Assembly (NCBI RefSeq): GCF_011075055.1
Contig: NC_058137.1
Span: forward strand, 12,757,463-12,821,462
DNA: 64,000 nt
Direction: 5' to 3'
From: Mangifera indica
Taxonomy: Eukaryota > Streptophyta > Magnoliopsida > Sapindales > Anacardiaceae
The position numbers and the translations under genes are program-made. This document shows positions 1 to 11,039 of the stretch, one piece after another. A model generated the notes under the pieces. That model saw only the letters and a program-made list of their open reading frames with translations, had not been told where the DNA came from and did not search any database. Positions within the stretch are counted from its first letter, which is position 1. Each line of letters opens with the position of its first letter.

Positions 1-1676
1 AAAAATGGGGGTATCGGCAATGGCGTTTAACTTGTTAAGCATCTAGTCGGTGAAGAATAATTGTACTGGAAGATTGCTCGCGTGCCGATATTACAAAACA
101 AAAGAGAAAGGTAAAGTACAACTATAGTGAATATATTAAATATTACTAAATCTACATTATAAGAGCATGATTATGTCGAGATTCCTGAGTCTTTACTTGA
201 GAAAGAAGAAAATAATAATCCAAATAAGATCAGTCTCTCCATATGGCTAAAAAGTATTTTGTCATAAATAATTTCTGGACCCAAGTTTGGGTGCTTCGGT
301 AAAAACAAATTTTAGATTAATATTAATTTTTGGTTTGATTCAAATTAAAATGCAAGTCCCCTGTCAGGATAATCCAATGAATTTTCATATTGGGTTGATA
401 AAATTATTGGACCACTGATGTAATATGATCCTATTATATGCATGAGATCAGAAATTAAAATAATAGAAAGGGAGAAATATGGAAAATTTGAGGATGAGCA
501 CATCCATTTGATTAAGACCGGCTCACTTATGGGAAACTTTGCACTTTATTCCAAGTTGATGAACAGTGCTTAATACTTTATTCTAACTTGATGAATACTA
601 GGTGAGTTTCTTTTATGTTGATTAAGTGTAGAAATTATATGATAACTTTATTATAGCTTATCAACTATATTTAAAGAATTTTCTAATAAATAAAGTAGAA
701 CAATATAATTAGTTCAATAAAATTTTCCGTCCAAGGTTTGCGTTATTAATACTTTCCCACCTTTTAAGTACCAAAGGACATTTTCCATTCACAATTAAAA
801 TTCAAATGTTAGTTATATATAATGATTAAAAGTAATTATGTTAATATTTAGAATATATGATATGAGTAATATCACAACATCTCGGTGCTATTTAAACTGA
901 AATTATACTTTGAAGGTGTGAGAGTGCTTTTCTAATTAGAGTTGAATTATCTTAGTGTGTGCAATTTCGATTGAATCACACTGAGTTAGTGTGATTTAAA
1001 TTGGAAATGTGCCCTTTGCACCTTGGTTATGTAGTAATTACACTAAATATGTTAGATCCAGTCAAATCTCATAATTTCAAGTCTGATCTACCAAAGTGCA
1101 CCATCTCAATTGTGATTTGATTAGGACTGCACTTGCAATTCGCTAGCAGCATTGTTGTTGATGAATTTTTTAATTTTTAATTTTATTTTTTTATAATTAT
1201 TAATCTTAAAATTAATGTAAGCAAGGAGTGAAAGTATATTTTATAAAGTATGAGGGGCAAAATTGTTGTTAAACTTTAGTAAACATTACAAAAAATTCAA
1301 GACAGTGTTTTTCTCCTCGCTCTTCCTTTTCTAAAATTTGTGTCATATACATATGTATATGTGTTGTTCTGTTTTGTTGAACTTTATTTTACCCTAATTC
1401 ATGAATGTAGTGTGTTGGATTGTAAAAGCCCTCTCCAAACACATACCCTTATACGAAATATATATCTAAAAAAGATGTATCAAATTAAAACATCACATGC
1501 TTAGAATTAATGTCAATATGCTTTATTAATAAAAGTCTCACAATTCCAAAAGTATACTAATAAGTAATTGAAAATCAAGTATATGACATTTCAATTAATA
1601 GATTTTACAAATAGAATTGGATGACAAAATAAATAAATCATATAAAGCCAATCACTAAAGAGCAAAAAGCATGAAT
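1..1676. other. Upstream region of ANK-PGG copy A, duplicated unit
   Basis: No gene is seen here. The region is AT-rich and aligns by eye with the DNA upstream of copy B (from about 7190) and copy C (from about 51750), so the window opens inside a duplicated unit. Position 1 corresponds to about 7192 in unit B, giving a unit of about 7.2 kb. Short ORFs have no recognisable domains and are not conserved between the three copies. Confidence 0.75.
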
Positions 1677-1682
1677 CACGTG
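1677..1682 (+). promoter_or_regulatory. G-box CACGTG in promoter of copy A
   Basis: A perfect CACGTG lies about 110 bp upstream of the TATA box. The same hexamer and its flanks (gaatCACGTGgaaacag) occur about 105 bp upstream of the TATA box of copy C. G-boxes are bound by bZIP and bHLH factors and are common in stress- and ABA-responsive plant promoters. Conservation in two copies supports a role, but regulation is inferred. Confidence 0.5.
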
Positions 1683-1790
1683 GAAACAGAACTTGGATTA
1701 AAGCATTGTTTATAAAGAAAAAGTAAGAGATAACAAAATAGAAGAATAACTTAAGGTAGCTACTTAACAATTGTGAGTTTATCGCTGTAT

Positions 1791-1798
1791 TATATATA
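1791..1798 (+). promoter_or_regulatory. TATA box of copy A
   Basis: TATATATA followed by a cytosine-rich CATCTCACTCTATGG stretch, which would place transcription start near 1820-1830. Copy C has the matching TATA and the same downstream stretch. Copy B has lost this whole segment. Confidence 0.6.
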
Positions 1799-1862
1799 GT
1801 ACATCTCACTCTATGGAAATTTAACCACCACTAGAAATTTTGTGCTACAAACTACAGTTCTT

Positions 1863-1995
1863 GTAAGTTTAATGTTTCGTGAAGATTTCAACTTATTTTT
1901 AATGGTTCATTTAGCAATTTTAATTTATCTATTCTTTCAGTTATAGTGCCTTAACGTAGTTCAGGTAATAGATAGATGTGTTGTTTAATTTTCAG
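1863..1995 (+). other. 5'-UTR intron of copy A
   Basis: A GTAAGT donor at 1863 and a TTTTCAG acceptor ending at 1995 bracket an AT-rich segment. The acceptor is 11 bases before the start codon. Copy C has the same donor and acceptor (54047-54180). This implies a short non-coding first exon (about 1825-1862) and a second exon that begins just before the ATG. Confidence 0.6.
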
Positions 1996-2006
1996 GGGAA
2001 GAAAGC

Positions 2007-3733
2007 ATGGCCGGATTTGCAGGCATTGCAACCGAGAAACTTACTGAAGAAAACTATGAGAATTGGAAGGAATGCTTGAAGAACTATTTTATAGCTAATG
2101 ATCTTTGGGATGTTGTGAAAGGGGTTTATAAGAAACCAGAGGCATCTGAAGCGAACTATAAGGAGTGGGTTAAAAAAAATGCAATGGCGTTACATGCAAT
2201 CCAAATTTCATGTAAACGAGATACAATGTCAAAGCTCAGGGGAAATGAATCCGCCGAGGATGAGTGGAATCTTTTGGCTAACAAAAACAGAACGAAACCA
2301 CCAAAAGGAGGAGTTGACATCAAGGAAGAAGGTAATTGTCAGTCTTACTATAGTTTAATTGCAGATATTCTGAATTTACTTTTTTAATTCCGGATAATAT
2401 TAGTTCACATATAGTCTAACTGCTAAAATACAAAATTGCAGTTACTTATTAAGAAAACCGTTCAATTAATACTTACGTTTCCTCTAATTTAATTTTCTTT
2501 ATTAGCTTCCATATAAGTGTTCTCCTTTCTCATTTAAAATATTTTGCTTCAAACTTGCATATGCACACTTTTGCATACTATATTATGATCATTATGAGAG
2601 GCTATTTTATATACCTTACGTGAGAGAACTTAATTAATTTCAAATCAATCTGCGATTACTGAAGACAATAAACTGTATGAGAAGAAAACTCTATATTCTT
2701 TGTCTTATAGTATTATAATTTGCAGAACAATTGAAGTATCGCGACATATCCAAGGCCGTGGAAAGAGGTGATTGGGCAGCTACAAGAACTTTCCTTGAGG
2801 AAAGAACTGACGCTATAAAAGAAACGATCACACTAAACGGTGACACCGTTCTTCATGTTGCGGTTATGGCTGAGCAAACAAAGATTCTGGAGAAGTTGTT
2901 AGAATATTCAACAAAAGAAGACTTAGAAGTTAAAAATAATATGGGCTACACAGCTTTCTTTATTGCTGCCATCAATGGATTTAAAGATATGGTTGAGATT
3001 ATGCTGGAAAAGGATAATAATTTGGTTAGGCTTAAGGATGCTCATAACCTAATTCCAATTGTTGCCGCATCGTTTTATGGCTCCAGAGAGATGGTACGTT
3101 ATCTTTACACAAAGACTCCACATGAAGAGCTAAGCCCAGAACACACTGATAGGAGTGGTGCCACTCTTCTTAATTGTCTCATCTCCGATGAGCTTTATGG
3201 TGAGTTTCCTTGTAATTGTTTTGTACGTAATTAATTCAAGATCTTCTCTCTTTAGATTTTACTTACAAACGCTGGTCAATCAGTATATATAAAGTTCATA
3301 CGTTGAAAATTATTTGATCATTATGTGTAGATGTGGCTTTACATCTGTTGGAAAAATACCCACATCTGGCTTTTGTGGAAGATCTTCATAGAAATTATGC
3401 AATCAAGTTGTTGGCTCATAAACGTTCTGCATTCCCAAGTGGAAACAGATATGTTTTTTGGAAACAGTGGATTTACTCATGTAAGTGATATTGCTTTAAA
3501 TTTATACCTTGCTTAATTAATTTCCTTATTGAATAGTTTATTTAGATGCATTTAACTTCCTATGATGCAAGGTATAAGGGTAACTGTCCCTCAGTATGAC
3601 ACAATTTTTCAATCAAGTGATGAGGAAAGCAATGTAAGGATTCAATTGAAATTGAATATTCAACAAGGTATGTCCAATATTCAAAAATTATAAACTTTCA
3701 ACTGTGGCTACACATTTATTTCATTCCTTCTAA

Positions 3734-3777
<44 letters not shown>

Positions 3778-5187
3778 TTTTCTATACAGTGCTTTTCAGT
3801 AAGTTACGAGGGCTTATTTGGAACATATTGGCATGGATTAGTACGTACATGAAATTTGGACTTTATCTTTTATCTAGATGAAATGTAGGTATTGAAACTT
3901 AATATGAAAGCTTTAATTCTTTTTTATTTATATATTGTATTTTCATGAATTACAGATTCCGATTTAAATCATCTATACGAGAGGAAGTTCAAACATATTG
4001 AGGCCATTCAAATTCTGAAATGTGTATTTCAGCACATACCATATTTTAAGAACGATCAACTTGAGAAATTTGGATGGGATGAAGCTATATACGATGCTAT
4101 AAAGAATGGAATAGTGGAATTCGTTGACGAAGCGATTGAATCGACACCTGAAATCATATGGAGGAAAGATAAAAACGGAAGAACAATCTTTGCAGATGCA
4201 ATTATTCAACGCCAAGAAAACATTTTTAGCCATGTCTACAAATTAGGTGCAAAGATGCGCATAGCTGTTATTCGACATGATATCTTTGGCAATAATTTCC
4301 TTCATTTAGCTGCAAAGTTAGGCCCTCCGTCTCAACTTGATCGAATCTCTGGTGCTGCCCTCCAGATGCAAAGAGAACTAGAATGGTTTGAGGTAACAAT
4401 TTAAGGAAATTCTCCAACGCATCTGTTTGTTTGTTTGTTTGTTTTATTTATCACATTCTATTAAAATTTTAACTGTCTTTCTCAAATCAAAATATTTTGA
4501 AAATATTTCTTTGTTTACTCGTAAGTTCAACCTTAATTTTGTACTGATGCACAATCCTTTCAGGAGGTGAGTAGGATTTTACCTCCAAAATACATGGAAG
4601 AAGTGAACGAAAACAACAAAACCCCAAGCGAGTTGTTCACCGAGGCACATGCAGAATTAGTGAACGAAGGAGAGAGATGGATGAAGAACACTGCAGCTTC
4701 ATGCATGGTTGTGGCAACCCTTATTGCTGCAGTCATGTTCACATCCGCTTTCACAGTTCCAGGCGGCAACGATCAGCGAGACGGAACCCCAATAATGTTG
4801 AACCGCAAGGCATTCCTGATCTTCGTCGTTTCAAATGCGTTATCGTTGTTTTCCTCTTCAACTTCTGTGCTAGTGTTTTTGGGAATTCTCACTTCTCGCT
4901 ATGCGGAAAAAGATTTTCGAACATCCTTGCCTACAAAACTTATAGTTGGTCTTTTCACTCTCTTCTTTTCGATAGTGACGATGATGGCATGTTTTGGCGC
5001 TGCTATTTCTTTACTTCTTGAAAAAAGATTGAAGTGGGTTGGTATTCCCGTTATTATTCTATCTTTGATTCCCATCTTTCTTTATGCCTCGTTTCAATTT
5101 CCTCTTCTTATTGAGATACTGATTTATACCTGTGGAGGTGGGATATTCAAGAAGAAAAAGGTGACAAGTGATAAGAAGAGAATTTGA
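2007..5187 (+). CDS. Ankyrin-repeat PGG-domain membrane protein with gag-like N-terminal domain (copy A)
   Basis: Seven coding exons with GT-AG borders join in one frame: 2007-2331, 2726-3199, 3331-3480, 3572-3667, 3790-3840, 3956-4392, 4564-5187, giving 718 residues. Residues about 10-105 resemble the DUF4219/UBN2 part of copia gag (NYENWKECL, NDLWDVV, ALHAIQISC). Residues 119-275 hold about four ankyrin repeats (GDTVLHVAV, GYTAFFIAA), with a further ankyrin-like block near 470-490 (NNFLHLAA). The last exon holds the PGG domain: four predicted membrane helices near 556-574, 594-616, 637-661 and 669-690, with the VPGGND motif at 576-581 and a lysine-rich tail. This is the ACD6/ITN1 layout; those relatives act at membranes in salicylate-linked defence or salt/ABA responses. 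The start is chosen because the ATG follows a conserved acceptor and all three copies share it. Every intron keeps frame, so the copy looks intact. The specific role is not known. Confidence 0.88.
3738..3775. repeat. (AT)n microsatellite in intron 4 of copy A
   Basis: About 19 AT dinucleotides just before the pyrimidine tract and acceptor of exon 5. The equivalent intron of copy C lacks it and has an A-rich stretch instead. Confidence 0.9.
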
Positions 5188-5333
5188 GATAATAGTGTGC
5201 TTTTTTTCATTTGTGCTTTTTTGTTCCGTTGTTTGTATAAGATTTCCCAGAAATTCTTCGATTTCTTTATGATGTAAATGCTTATTGATATACTTTTCAT
5301 GTACTTTTTGTCAATAACCAGAGTTGAACTAAA

Positions 5334-5339
5334 AATAAA
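5334..5339 (+). terminator. Candidate poly(A) signal of copy A
   Basis: AATAAA about 150 bases after the stop codon. The same hexamer and flanks (gaactaaaAATAAAagcc) occur about 185 bases after the end of the homologous frame in copy C. Plant poly(A) signals are loose, so this remains a candidate. Confidence 0.35.
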
Positions 5340-5399
5340 AGCCTTACGGGGCTCAATTTAAGAGGCATTACAATCTAATAGTTTGACAGAAAAACAAAA

Positions 5400-5486
5400 A
5401 GATGACAAGTGATAAGAAGAAAATTTGAGATAATAGTGTGCTTGTTTTTTTCTGGTGCTTTTTTGCTACGTTGTTTATATAAGATG
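5400..5486 (+). repeat. Displaced duplicate of the gene's 3' end
   Basis: This stretch repeats the DNA around the stop codon of copy A (about 5160-5245: tGACAAGTGATAAGAAGA, then TTTGAGATAATAGTGTGC) with a few mismatches. The two copies are about 240 bp apart. It encodes nothing by itself. It marks a small local duplication in the 3'-UTR region and is not seen after copy C. Confidence 0.75.
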
Positions 5487-5744
5487 TCACAAATAATAGT
5501 TAAAACATGGTTGATTTGCAACAAGTGACATGTTGGATTCACAACTTCTTTGCTGTAACTCCAGTTCCCTCATGTAAAAAGCACCAATTTCAACGTAGTT
5601 AGTTCATTCATGACACACATGTTTAATACTGAGAGAACCTGCTATGAGTTTTCACACAATGCATAGTATAGTTATAACCGAAAAGGTCAATTTCAATTTT
5701 TAACATAAGTTTTACAACAAATCTATTTAGAGACTGTCTATCTA

Positions 5745-6000
5745 CTCCCTCGATTTCAAAACAAAAATCGTTTGAACTTTGTTATTTTTATTTTATAATA
5801 ATAATTGACTTTTTGAGTCAATCGAAAAAAATTAAAATAAGAGAAAATGGTATATTAAATTGAATAAAGAATGAGAAAGAAGTTTAATAAGTATTATAAT
5901 TACGGAAAATATTTATCTTTATTGTTTTAATTAATGTTTCTTAAAAATTTGTTTTTCATTAAAACAACTTTTATTTTAAAACAATAAAAAAAACTTAGGA
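5745..6000. mobile_element. Possible Stowaway-like MITE remnant
   Basis: The left end reads CTCCCTCGATTTCAAAAC, close to the usual Stowaway end CTCCCTCCGTTTCAAAA. The right end near 6000 has a loosely complementary stretch (TTTTAAAACAATAAAAAAAA). The right half is also present after copy C, where the left half is replaced by another MITE. Target-site duplication is not clear. Confidence 0.3.
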
Positions 6001-6432
6001 CTTATAGATTGTAGATCTTACTTATTGCTGGCCAATTAGCATTTGTATAACATTAATTTAATATGTAAACTTCCATTTTGACTCCTTTCAAATGCAATTT
6101 CTTGAATAAATTTTTCATATTTTTTAAGTCTCCCTTATTTGTTGAGCCTTGCACTTACCCTAGTGCTATTTCTTGGTCCACACCATTTCCTAATTATATT
6201 TATTACTGAATTTTCAAACGTTTGAATCTTTGCTAAACTTATTTTATAATTACAAAAATAAATTATCTAATAAGTTTTTAACTGTATAGCTATTAATAAA
6301 TCATAATTCAACAGGTGGAAAGGTAACCATGAGGTAACCAAAAAAAATATTTATCTTACTGTTCACCAACCATTAGATTGTTTCAGATAAAAAAACTAAA
6401 AATTCAAGTCAAAAAATTAAACCGATCTAGTA

Positions 6433-6435
<3 letters not shown>

Positions 6436-6473
<38 letters not shown>
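6436..6473. repeat. (TA)n microsatellite
   Basis: About 19 dinucleotide units in the spacer between units A and B. Confidence 0.9.
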
Positions 6474-6476
<3 letters not shown>

Positions 6477-6879
6477 AAAATTTCACGTCATTAATGACGT
6501 GGAATAAAAGTCTCTGTGCAAAAATTAAAAATTTGAAAAACTCTTCATTTAACGAATCTCTCTTATTCATCTAAATCATCATGAAATTTATTCAACAATA
6601 AAATTTTCAACAAAACTCAATGTGCGGAACTGAAATAACTGTTCAATAACGTGGAATAAAAGCACCTCTTAACTAATAATTCATTACACCAACAAATATA
6701 CTTAAAGTACGTGCACAGTTGTCTTCATTGTTGTGTTTTGTGTTCATGCAAAAAAAAAAAAAAAAGCCGTTGTTTCACAGGGATTGTAACAGTTTTTCTG
6801 ATTTTACTAAACCAAAGACTTTTCTTCGAAGTCTTTGTCTCAGGGACAAAAATGTTGTTAACTCTACTTTATAAATTAA

Positions 6880-7954
6880 TGGGCTCCAGCATCAAAGTTA
6901 ACAAGTTAAGAATAAAGTCATGACACTTTCCTCTGGTAGAGCTCAAACTAAAATATTTCATCTCAGGCTAAATAACCTTGCACCTCCAATGTATCTTGAA
7001 AGAACAATGCTCCCCATTGGTTTTGAAAACCACTCATGTTATCCCTATATTTCAAATTTATGCATTAAATCTTCACTGGGACAGGTTAATAGTGCCAACT
7101 TATAGTATTAAAATAGATATTTAGTCGCCATACATTTATTATGAGATGAATTGACAAAATCACCCTTTTACAATTAAGTTTTAACGATAATATGGGCGGT
7201 TTAAATGCGAGGAAATCGGCAATCACGTTTAACATGTTAAATAGAAGAATAATTGTATTGAAAGATTGCTTCCCCAATATTATAAAACAAAAGAGAAAGA
7301 TAAAGTACAACTATAGTGAATCAGTACTGAAGCTACGGAATAAAAGCATGATCATTTCGAGATTCTTGAGTTCTTACTTGAGAAAGAAGAAAATAATAAT
7401 CGATCTCTTTATCAAGCTCAAAATTTTTCTGTCATAAACAGTTTCTAGACCCAATAATGGATGCTTTAGCAAAAGCAAGTTTTAGATTAATATTAATTTT
7501 TGGGTTGATTTAAATTATAGTGTAAATCCCCTGTTCAAGATAATCCAGTTAATTTTCATACTGGTTTGATAAAAAATATTGGACCAATAATGTTATATCA
7601 ATTTGTTGTCTGCTAGAGATTGGAAATTAATTAAAATAATTGAAAAGGAGAAAGATGGAAAGTGTGAAGATTTAAGCAAATCCAATTGAGTAAGACTGAA
7701 CTCACTAATGGGACACTAAGCACTTGACACTTTATTCCAACTTGATGAATAGTAGGTGAGTTTCTTTTGTTTTGAATGAGTATAGGAGTTACGTGTACCT
7801 TTATTGTGGTTTATCACCTATATTTAAAGAATTTTCTAATAAATAAAGTAAAACCAAATGATTAGTTCATTAAATTTTCCATCCAAGGTTTGCTTCATTA
7901 ACACTTCCCACCCTTACGTTTCACACCGTATTTCCCATCCACTATTAAAATTTA

Positions 7955-8034
<80 letters not shown>

Positions 8035-8247
8035 CTATCCATATCCGCTTTAAATATATAAATTGATACATATTTTGATGTGTGTTATAATATGATTAAG
8101 TAATTTTGAATTAAAAATAAAATAACACTTAATCATATGATGACACACATAAATATATACTTATTTACGTACTTAAAATAAGTATACATAATATTATTCT
8201 ATATACATATAACGATCATATAGTATATATTTTTCTCAATTTATATA

Positions 8248-8279
<32 letters not shown>

Positions 8280-8922
8280 GTAAATATCATTTACACTTCT
8301 CAAATGCAAGTAAATAAATTTCTTTCACCAATTTGGAAAATCATCACTTAAACCTTGTCTTCAATTTAAAAATTAAAACCATATCCAACACTATTTTAGA
8401 TGGTTGAAAGTTGTCAGATGCAATCTTTGTTAGATCTCACCAAGGAGGGTGTGATCTGGCCAAAATCATACATCAGAGTAAAAAGGTGTAATTTCAAATG
8501 AAATTATTCAATTCCACTATGATTCAAACTTAAATTACATTGATAGTGTGTGAGGATGCAATTCTGGTTGGAATCACAGTATATTTATGCTATTTAAACT
8601 AAAATTATACGTTAAAGATGTTAAGTTGTTTTTCTAACCAGAATCACCCTATCTTGATGTGTATTGTATTGAATCACATCGAATAGGTGTAGTTTAAGTA
8701 GAAAATATGTTCTTGCACCTTGACAATGTTATAATCCCACCTAGATAGGTTAGATCTAGTCGAATTTTGCCATCTCAAATATGATTCTAATCAAATTGCA
8801 TTATCTTAAGTATCTAGATAGGTGGCTTAGCACTTTTAATTTATCGTTTCTTTCAGTTATAGCGACTTAAAATGGTTCCAGTAATAGATAGATCTGTTGT
8901 TTAATTTTCAGGAGAAGTGAGC
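6880..8922. other. Upstream region of copy B, duplicated unit
   Basis: No gene is seen. The stretch 6880-7110 aligns with 51240-51510 upstream of copy C, and 7190-8770 aligns with both 1-1120 and the copy C upstream DNA. At about 8800-8842 the alignment jumps directly to the end of the 5'-UTR intron. The G-box, TATA box, start region and first non-coding exon present in A and C are therefore deleted. Near 8472 the sequence shows the empty site of the MITE found at 52865-53345. Confidence 0.7.
7958..8033. repeat. (CT)n-(TA)n compound microsatellite
   Basis: About 18 CT units run directly into about 20 TA units upstream of copy B. Neither A nor C has this block. A second (AT)n tract lies at 8253-8276. 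Confidence 0.9.
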
Positions 8923-9640
8923 ATGGCCGGATTTGCGGGCATTGCAACCGAGAAACTTACTGAAGAAAACTATGAGAATTGGAAGGAATGTTTGAAGATC
9001 TGCTTTATAGCTAATGATCTTTGGGATGTTGTGAAGGAAGTATGAGAAACCAAAGGAATCTGAAGTGCAGTATAAGGAGTGGGTTAAAAAAAATAGCAAT
9101 GGCGCTACATGCAATCCAAATTTCATGTAAGGGAGATACAATGACAAAGCTGAGGGGAAATGAATCCGCCAACAATTGGTGGAATATTTTGGCTAACAAA
9201 AATGGAATAAAATCATCAATTCGAAAGTGCTGAGATCATGCAACTAGGTAATTCTCAATCTTACAATACTTTAATTGAAAATATTCTGAATTTACTTTAA
9301 TTTTCTTTATTAGATTCCATTAAGATAATTTCCTTTCTCATTTAAAATGTTTTGATTCAAACTTGCAAATGCACACTTTTGCATTCTATATTATGATCAT
9401 TATGAAAGGCTATTTTAATTACCTTATGTGAGAGAGTTTAATTTCAAACCAATCTGCCATTATTGAAAACAATAAACTGTACACCCAATTTTGAGAAGAA
9501 AACTCTAAATTCGATCTCTTAATTTGCAGAAAAAATTAAAGTATCGCAACATCTCCAAGACCGTGGAAAGAGGTGATTGGACTGCTACAAACACTTTCCT
9601 TGAGGAAAGAACTGACACTATAAAAGAAAAGATTACACTA
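8923..9640 (+). pseudogene. ANK-PGG copy B, promoterless and truncated
   Basis: Exon 1 starts at the same ATG as copies A and C and keeps the gag-like opening residues (MAGFAGIATEKLTEENYENW). It then loses two bases before residue 45, reaches TGA, regains two bases near the poly-A run, and gains one base near the exon end. The donor at 9248 and the acceptor ending at 9529 persist. Exon 2 starts with an extra A that shifts the frame again and is cut at about 9640, where copia DNA begins. The upstream deletion removes the promoter. Exons 3-7 are absent. It cannot make a family protein. Confidence 0.9.
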
Positions 9641-10099
9641 CCTAAAAAAACATGACAAGAATAATATATATATTTTTCTCCGTGTCTACAAGCATATGAA
9701 AATATAGATTATAATCATTACAGCAGTTAAAAAAAAACAAAATAAGAAAATATGGGAGAAATAAATATCTTTTGAATTATAAATTCGTCGTTGCAAATCT
9801 TTTGGATTGAAAATAGCCATTGCAAATCTTTTGGATTACGGGGAACAATTTCATAAAAGAATCATGATGTCCAATCATTTCAATAGTCTCCTTCAAGCTG
9901 GAACTAAATTATATGTCAGCTTGTCAAGTATGCAGACTCGGATATCTATTTTGACAGACTATCTCCCTTAATCTAACATGTGTGGTGCCCAAGACTAATA
10001 GTTTTGAATATGGATTTAAAATAAGCACGGGCAAGTCCCTTAGTAAAAATGTTTGCAAGTTACTGATATGAAGGGACGAACTTGAATCAGAGCATTTTT

Positions 10100-11010
10100 T
10101 CTTCATATTTATATTTTTTTAAAAACAAAATAACAATCAATTTCAATGTGCTCGATTTATTCATGGAAAACAAGATTAGTATCGATGCGCATCACTAACT
10201 TGTTGTCACAAAATAAGGTGATTGGCTTAGGGACCTCTATGAGCATATCTTTGAGGATACATGTTAACCAAATTATTTCTTTGGTTGTTTTGGCCATGGT
10301 ACGATATTTTGCTTTTGCTAAAGAGAGTGCAATAGTTGGTTGCTTCTTTGAACACCATGTGATGGGAGCATCACCTAGGAAAGTGATGAACCTAGTTACT
10401 GATTTTCTAGTTGCACAGCATGTCCCCCAATTTGCATCAATGAAATCTTTGAGGATAACTTTATTGTCTTTGGGATAAAAAATTCCATGGTTGGGAACAC
10501 TACCCATATTTTAAACAACACATTGTGCCATTTTCATATGTGGTTTTCTTGGAGTATGAAGAAATTGGCTTAATAGATGGACTACATAAGCCAAGTCTAG
10601 TCTTGTTAGAGTTAGATAAAAGAGCTTTCCAATCAACTTTCTATATTCTCTTGCAATTGTTAGGAGCTCAACATCATCTACTAAGAGTCCATGATGTTAC
10701 GAAATGAGAGTTTCAACTTTCTTTGAACTTTCAATGTTTGCTTCAACGATTATATTGTTTGTGTATTTGTGTTGACTAAGAAAAATTTCTTTTTCATTCT
10801 TGTGAACTTCAAGGCCAAGTAAAAAATGCAAATATCCCAAGTCTTTGATTTGAAAACAATTTTGGAGATATTTCTTAGATTATGCACATCTTTTATTGTT
10901 ATTTCTAGTAAGAATTAAATCACCAACCTAAACTAAAACGATTAATTTTATATTGTCTTGATGAAAAGTGAATAAAGAATTGTCTGAGTCACTTTGTTTA
11001 AAACCATATG
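10100..11010 (-). pseudogene. Copia reverse transcriptase C-terminus and RNase H
   Basis: On the - strand, broken frames show the RT end (FQIKDLGYLHFLLGLEV) followed by an RNase H open stretch at 10507-10157 with typical copia blocks: DANWGTC, SVTRFITFLGD, CSKKQPTIALS, LFCDNK and the closing FHE. The segment with the expected catalytic YVDD box is degraded to VGDLIL. Further C-terminal residues (FVPSYQ-LANIFTKGL) follow after a stop. No working enzyme is expected. Confidence 0.85.
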
Positions 11011-11039
11011 CAATGACAATGTAGAACTATTATGTAGGT

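Larger units (their letters stand above)
5188..6880. other. Downstream region of copy A
   Basis: No gene is seen. The first part is 3'-UTR. DNA up to about 6200 aligns with the DNA downstream of copy C up to about 59110, for example around the shared TTATTGCTG-CCAATTAGC stretch. The rest is AT-rich and leads into unit B at about 6880. Confidence 0.65.

Noticed and set aside
1591..1809. - strand frames at 1809-1591 and 53994-53773 with hydrophobic content
   Set aside because: Both lie over the conserved promoter and run across the G-box and TATA box. Their similarity reflects promoter homology, and there is no domain.
4560..4769. Antisense frames over the last exon of copies A and C (4769-4560, 57465-57256)
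   Set aside because: They lie opposite the PGG exon, and their conservation follows from that exon. No promoter or splice logic of their own.
10146..10707. + strand frames at 10146-10478 and 10525-10707
   Set aside because: They are antisense to the copia RNase H and RT relic, whose - strand motifs are clear.
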